Part shown: piece after piece, positions 58,155 through 64,000 of the stretch
Position numbering within the stretch: the first letter of the stretch is position 1
Layout: each line of letters starts with the position of its first letter
Source of the DNA: Eledone cirrhosa
Lineage: Eukaryota > Mollusca > Cephalopoda > Octopoda > Eledonidae
Length of the DNA: 64,000 nucleotides
Assembly: GCA_964016885.1 (NCBI GenBank)
Contig: OZ024759.1
Span: 27,062,418 to 27,126,417 of the forward strand
Reading direction: 5' to 3'
Position numbers and translations under genes: made by a program
Notes under the pieces: model-generated
Databases searched by the model: none
Told to the model about the DNA's origin: nothing
Seen by the model: only the letters and a program-made list of their open reading frames with translations

Positions 58155-60710
58155 AGATGAAACAAGATAGCAATGTCCATAACATTACATGTCAGAATTA
58201 TTAGCCACAGGGGCAGAGATGTCCATAACATTACATGTCAGAATTATTAGCCACCGGGGCAGAGATGTCCATAACATTACATGTCAGAATTATTAGCCAC
58301 AGGGGCAGAGATGTCCATAACATTACATGACAGAATTATTAGCCACAGGGGCAGAGATGACCATAACATTACATGACAGATTTATTAGCCACAGGTGCAG
58401 AGATGACCATAACATTACATGACAGAATTATTAACCACAGGGGCAGAGATGACCATAACATTACATGACAATTATTAGCCCCAGGGGCAGATATGTCCAT
58501 AACATTACATGACAGAGTTTCATCTCGCGCTCTCTCTCTCTCGTTTCATCTCGCTCTCTCTCTCTCTCGTTTCATCTCTGTCTTCCTCTCTCTCATTTCA
58601 TCTCTGTCTTCCTCTCTCTCGTTCCATCTCTCTCTTCCTCTCTCTCGTTCCATCTCTCTCTTCCTCTCTCTCGTTTCATCACTCTCTCTCGTTTCATCTC
58701 TATTTCTCTCTCTCGTTTCATCTGTCTCTCTCTCTGTCGTTTCATCTCCCTCTATCTCTCTCTCGCTCTCTCATTTCATCTCTCTCTCCCTCTCGTTTCA
58801 TCTCGCTCTCTCTCTCCTGTTTCATCTCGCTCTCTCTCTCCTGTTTCATCTCGCTCTCTAGTCTCGTTTCCTCTCTCTCTCATTTCATCTCGCTCTCTCT
58901 CTCTCATTTCATCTCGCTCTCACTCTCTCTCATTTCATCTCGCTCTCTCTCTCTCATTTCATCTCGCTCTCACTCTCTCATTTCATCTCGCTCTCACTCT
59001 CTCTCATTTCATCTCGCTCTCTCTCTCTCTCTCGTTTCATCTCGCTCTCTCTCTCTCATTTCATGTCGCTCTCACTCTCTCTCATTTCATCTCGCACTCA
59101 CTCTCTCATTTCATCTCGCTCTCTCTCTCTCTCGTTTCATCTCGCTCTCTCTGTCTCATTTCATCTCGCTCTCTCTCTCTCTCTCTCTCTCGTTTCATCT
59201 CGCTCTCTCTCTCTCTCATTTCATCTCACTCTCTCTCTCTCTCGTTTCATCTCGCTCTCACTCTCTCATTTCATCTCGCTCTCTCTCTCTCGTTCCATCT
59301 TGCTCTCTCTCTCTCTTCCTCTCTCTCTTGTTTCAACACTCTAATCCCTCACTTGTTTCATCTCTCTCTAATCCCTCACTTGTTTCATCCCTCACCCTCT
59401 TGTTTCATCCCCCTCTCCCTCTTCCTCTCTCTCTCTTCCTCTCTCTCTCTTCCTCTCTCTCTCTCTTTCTCTCTCTCTCTTCCTCTCTCTCTCTCTTCCT
59501 CTCTCTCTCTCTCTTCCTCTCTCTCTCTCTTTCACACTCTATCTCCGACTCGTTTCATCACTCTCTCCCCTCTCTCCCCTCACCCTCTTGTTTCAACTCT
59601 CTCTTCGTTTCAACTCTCTCTCCTCTCGTTTCAACTCTCTCTCTCTCTCTCTCCTCTCGTTACAACTCTCTCTCTCTCTCCTCTCGTTTCAACTCTCTCT
59701 CTCTTTTCTCGTTTCAACTCTCTCCTCTCTTGTTTCAACTCTCTCACCTCTCGTTTCAACTCTTTCTCTCTGTGTCTCCAATGTGTAATAAACCGTGACT
59801 CATATATATATACCGAAGTATGTACATAAACACATACATACACGCATGTGTATATATATATATACATACATGTGTCTCTCTCTCTCTCCCTATATATATG
59901 TATATATGTATAAATATGTACATACATATTAGTGTATATATATTGCTATCTATATGCATATTTGTATAATTATACTGTATGGTGAATTGGCAGTATCGGT
60001 AGAGGGTCTGACGCCATGCTTTCCAGCATAGTTACGTCCCTTTACGATCCGAGGTTAACTTTGCCTTTCATCCTTAAGGGGTCGATAAAATAAAGTACCA
60101 GTAATGTACTGGTTAATTGCTGGCCTTGTGCCTAAAGTAGAAACAATTATTAGTTCAAAGTGAAACCACCATCCTACCTGAAATATTATGTTATCATATT
60201 AAATATTTCTTATACTGTCATGTTTTTTCTTTAAAACGATTGCATCTCAATAAAGTGAAGAAAACTATTATATACTGTTGTTATATCATTATACTTTAGT
60301 TTTAACATTTCTATGTGTATAAATATAATGTATGTAAGTGTGTTTGAAAATATATAATAATAATATGCATGTTTGAAGCAGGGTTCAACTGAAATATCTA
60401 TACCAGTAACTTAATTAGTGTTACACCTTAGGCATAAACTATTTGGCATTCTTTGAAGGAGGTACTAGGTTTTTCGCTTTCTTAAATGGAGTATACACGC
60501 GCACACGATGCATATATATAAATTGTTTTTCTCTGTACAAAGAGATTGACATCATTTCTTAAATCATTATTTAGGGTTTTACAACAAAACATATTGTATG
60601 TGTAATTATACAAATTGAATTTAAGTATTTATTTTAAAATTTTACATACACTTTAGTAGTATCATCATCATCATCATCATCATTTTACGTCCGCTTTTCC
60701 CTCATTTGTG
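58155..60710. mobile_element. 2.56-kb compound insertion, L4 copy
   Basis: It contains the 46-bp minisatellite (58172-58516), TC tract (58517-59780), TA/CA microsatellite, SINE (59980-60150) and (ATC)n (60661). Confidence 0.75.
59980..60150 (+). mobile_element. SINE inside the insertion, L4 copy
   Basis: It has the same structure as 10737-10910. Confidence 0.85.
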
Positions 60711-61468
60711 ATGCCATGCATTGTATTGTACACTTCGACATATGGATTATATTCATGCAACACCTCTCATATCATAGCCATTTTTTGTGGTGAGCAGCCA
60801 TTATTTGTTGGGACTAGGGCAGTGGATTGGCAGTATCGGTAGAGCGTCAGACACCATGCTTTGCAGCATAGGGTTATGGCCCTTTACGTTCTGGGTTCAA
60901 ATCCCTCTAAGGTTGACTTTGTTTTCATCCTTATGAGGTCGATAGAATAAAGTACCAGTAATTGCTGGCCTTGTGCCAGACAAAATTATTTGGTTGTACT
61001 TCCAATCTGTGCTACACACCTTCGTTCCCATCAATAATATATAACTGGCCATATTGTGGTGTATTTTCTGCAGGTTACAGAGATGGGTGTGTATTGATAT
61101 GTTTGACCCTGAATATGAAATCTATACGGGCCTCTGCCGGGTGGTAACACCAAATGAAGTGAAATAAATGTAGTTTTAATTGCAGATGTTTCTGTGAAAT
61201 CAACTGCTTCCTGGCCTCTTTCAAAGAGATTTCTCAGTCTCTCAGGGTATATTTGCAATGGTGGCAACACTACCTTTCCTTTATTACAACAGTTACAATT
61301 TTCATTTCTAAATTTCAAAGCTCCACAGTGATCACACGAAACATTCATATCACTAATATGAAATTCTTCTACATTTCCATTAATATTAATTGTTGGCCAA
61401 TTTCTCTTACGACGCTCATTATCCATTCTTCTCTGTCTGAATGTTTTCCATTCTAAATCTATTTGCAT
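60711..61468 (-). pseudogene. Helitron Rep N-terminal part, L4
   Basis: It is of L2 type (Gln in VLPPLQIYP). The frameshift is as in L1. The SINE is at 60808-60984. Confidence 0.83.
60808..60984 (+). mobile_element. SINE inside the Rep gene, L4 copy
   Basis: It is at the same point as in L1 and has ATTATTTG flanks. Confidence 0.87.
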
Positions 61469-61572
61469 GGAATAATTATATTCTGTTGTTTATTATGTAA
61501 TTAAATAGCTCTGTACAATACATAGAGCATTCTTCTTTTCTTTACCTTTTCTATGGAAATACAAGAACAAAC

Positions 61573-61610
<38 letters not shown>

Positions 61611-62066
61611 ATATACATAAACAAGACTGTTATTGCTCCAACCAGTCTATTTACCTTTGATAACTATCCTAAATATAAATACACCTATACCATACATACA
61701 CATATCATATATGTTTTTGATGCCGTGGTATAGCAGAGATAAGCAAGAAGAGAAAAGAAAATGAAAATGAGAAAAAAAAAGAAGTAAGAAGTCGGGGGAG
61801 GGACAGACACTTCACTCCTGTCGTCTTTCCTCCCGACTTTATGGAGGAAATCAGCAGTACAGGGACCAAGTATGGCAGAGGTCTCAATGGAGTGGAAGAG
61901 GTGAGTCAGGCCTTGGTACTATCTTACTATCCTTTGCATTGCGGGGTGTGGAGCCTAGGTTTGTGGCTGTAGCTATATTTGAACTTTTATATGAAATTTC
62001 AGTTTTATATTTTTCACATCTTAAAACTTAATCTTAGTCTTTTGCAGCTCATCTTGTTTCATCTCG

Positions 62067-64000
62067 CAGCACACGATTTGGGAACCACTGCTCTAGAGTT
62101 AGAAAAAGTATATTTTATGCAGGGCTTCCCTGAGGCATAAAAACTATTTCAAGAGATCGACATGGGTAGAAAGGTTGAGAAATGCTGCACAATGTTCTTT
62201 GGTTTTTGTTCACCTTTAAATAATCATGTATAAAATATCGGGTGTGCAAGATTTCATGAAAAGGTATAACATTATTTATGCTGATCTTGCAGGAACTAGC
62301 TCCAATTGAGAGTTGTACCAATTCCCACTAAACTCGAAACTCCTGGACAATATATACATATCTTTATAAGTTCCTGTGTATTGTGTCGTTGTATAATGAA
62401 ACATAAATATATACCATGCATGTCAGTCAGATTTGAACTCACTATATTTGGCGTTTTATAGATATAATTTGTTTGTTAAAACAATTGATTAAATAATAAC
62501 TAAATAAAATTAATTCTACAATCCTGGATAGGGAATGAACTTATAACTTCATAATAGAAGCCATCTATTCGAGCAGTATTGCCATCTAAGCCACCAGGTT
62601 ACTTACAGAACTTCATTCAAATATAAAATATAAAATATATGCCAGACATAGTGAGTTCGAATCTGACTGATTAGTTGGTCATTGTCCCAGCCAACAGTTT
62701 AAATCGCCAACCAGTAGGTTACATCGACTAGGTTGGGAAAACTTGGTTAAGTAGCTCCAGTTATTGCTACGTTAGACATATTCAAGACTTATCGACACCG
62801 AATGGAAGAAAGGTAAAGTTGAACTCAGAGTAAAGAACTGGAAAAATACTGCAAAGAATTCTATCTGATGTTCTAACAATTCTACCAAATTACCTTATGT
62901 ATATATATTTATATCTAGAGATAAGAAGAAAACTGAAAGAAAGAAAAAAAAATGAGACCTTATATGTAACCCATGACCGGGATTGAAACCGAAACCAGGA
63001 CTACCACCATCTCTGGTATCACCCACCAGACCACCATGAAAGATACAAAAATCTGCTTTTTAATATTTATAAGCCTACTTTCAATATTAAAGTAATTAAC
63101 ATGTGGTGTTGTTCATGCCTTTCTCTATGTTATTGATAAAAAATAAAGTATTTAAACCTCAAATTTTGTTATTCAAATATGCTTGCTTATGTAATTATAA
63201 ATGTCGCAGAATACACACACATATATAGATGTGAAAATATTCAGGACCCCAACGGCTGTGCTACTGCCGTTTCGACATCTATATATATATCTTTTAGTCC
63301 TAGGCTCTTTCAGCGCAGAAAGAATTCTCCAATGATCACAACCAGCTAATGGTGCCCAGTGGAAGCACTTTAGTCTAATTATAACCCCAACGATCACGAT
63401 TAGCGGCGGCTTTTTCGAGTCTGAGGTTGACTGCCAGATATATATATATATATTTTTATACTTTGCTAGAATCCCGGAGAACAACAGAAAGATGCTGAGT
63501 TCAGAGTTTAAAAAACATGTCCCCTTTAATATAAAAACAATCCGAGTCTTGTAAAAGTGTTATTACTGTAATATAAAGTAGAAACCCTTTATTTAAACAA
63601 AGCTGCGATGCAGCGATCATCAAAGCAAACCCCAAAATGTAAACAAACTTCTCGCAGGTGCTGCCAGATACACGATAACATGTGTATACGAAGTGTAACA
63701 GGGAGTTGGGTCGTATTATATGACTTTCAAATTGACCCCTATTATATTCAAATTATCCCCTGTGGGGCGTGCACCCCACGTTGAGAATCCCTCATAAATA
63801 AATATATGTGAGTGTGTTGCTATGACTGCTATTTCTAGCAGGTTTACTGCAGTCCTGTAGACGCACAACAAAAACCGGAAGTGGCAGCCATTAAAAAACT
63901 TTGGCTTAAAATCAGCCAAAAGATTTTCAATAATAGTAAAATTTTATTTTTGACAAGGACGATAACTTTTGTCTTACTTAATCGCAAAAATCGAGGCAAA
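62067..64000. repeat. Start of tandem unit L5 (L3-like), cut by the window end
   Basis: It shares L3 markers: GTAGGTTACATCG (62711), poly-A AAAAAAAAATGAG (62945), TGCGATGCAGC (63604) and ATCAGCCAAAAGATTTTCAA (63911). The window stops inside the left arm of what in L3 is the long fold-back element. Confidence 0.9.
62523..62598 (-). other. tRNA-like 76-nt sequence, L5 copy
   Basis: It has the same fold as the other copies. Confidence 0.5.

Larger units (their letters stand above)
52013..62066. repeat. Full tandem unit L4 (10054 bp), mosaic of L1- and L2-type variants
   Basis: L2-type markers are at 54977 (AACAACAAATC), 55150, 56280 (GACACAG), 57064 (GTATACTG), 58483 and 61250. L1-type markers are at 56779 (CATGAAAGG), 57894 (CATGGCAC) and 57922 (TATCGGTC). 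Its TC tract is about 85 bp shorter than in L1, with a deletion near 59380. Confidence 0.9.

Overview
This window is eukaryotic repetitive DNA with no intact host gene. It is most likely from a cephalopod mollusc, probably an octopus or close relative. The evidence is nine copies of a tRNA-derived SINE whose body and tail (A-box TGGCAGTATCGGTAGAG, then a GGTCGATA-AATAAAGTACCAG type tail) match the abundant cephalopod SINEs. A second marker is the (ATC)n run followed by ACGTCCGCTTTTCC, a very common cephalopod dispersed motif. I could not run a database search, so the species is inference.

The whole window is one tandem array built from a unit of about 10.1 kb. Using the recurring sequence CAGCACACGATTTGGG as unit start, the layout is: short unit S1 (1-2663); full units L1 (2664-12819) and L2 (12820-22931); rearranged unit L3 (22932-32005); a 7.5 kb GA-rich block in inverted orientation (32006-39524); a 7.2 kb CT-rich block (39525-46720); the tail of a unit (46721-49035); short unit S2 (49036-52012); full unit L4 (52013-62066); and the start of L5 (62067-64000). 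From 49036 on, the order short unit, full unit, L3-like unit repeats the start of the window with one full unit fewer, so there is a higher-order repeat of about 49 kb.

Each full unit carries, on the minus strand, a wrecked Helitron Rep/helicase gene. It has a cysteine-bearing N-terminal Helitron-like domain, a middle Rep portion and the C-terminal end of a PIF1-like helicase. Two internal deletions removed the stretches where the HUH nuclease motif and the helicase Walker motifs should be, and several stops and frameshifts break the rest. A SINE sits inside the gene in every copy that retains the site. In L1, L2 and L4 a further 2.6 kb insertion (a 46-bp minisatellite, a TC tract, another SINE and an (ATC)n run) splits the gene. 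L3 lacks that insertion and shows the uninterrupted coding sequence. Downstream on the same strand are a decayed PHD-like zinc finger and the C-terminal tail of a reverse-transcriptase-like protein, separated by a 55-bp minisatellite.

The other striking content is palindromic. It includes arrays of about 89-bp perfect hairpins that themselves reverse direction midway (912-1616 and 49947-51007), a 30-bp-arm fold-back seeded at a natural 13-bp palindrome in the Rep gene, and fold-back elements with arms from 33 to almost 600 bp. The strand switch of the giant polypurine/polypyrimidine array lies at about 39524. Together these look like products of fold-back or template-switching replication plus unequal exchange, acting on a Helitron-derived tandem array. 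The many long open frames inside the TC/GA tracts are low-complexity artefacts.
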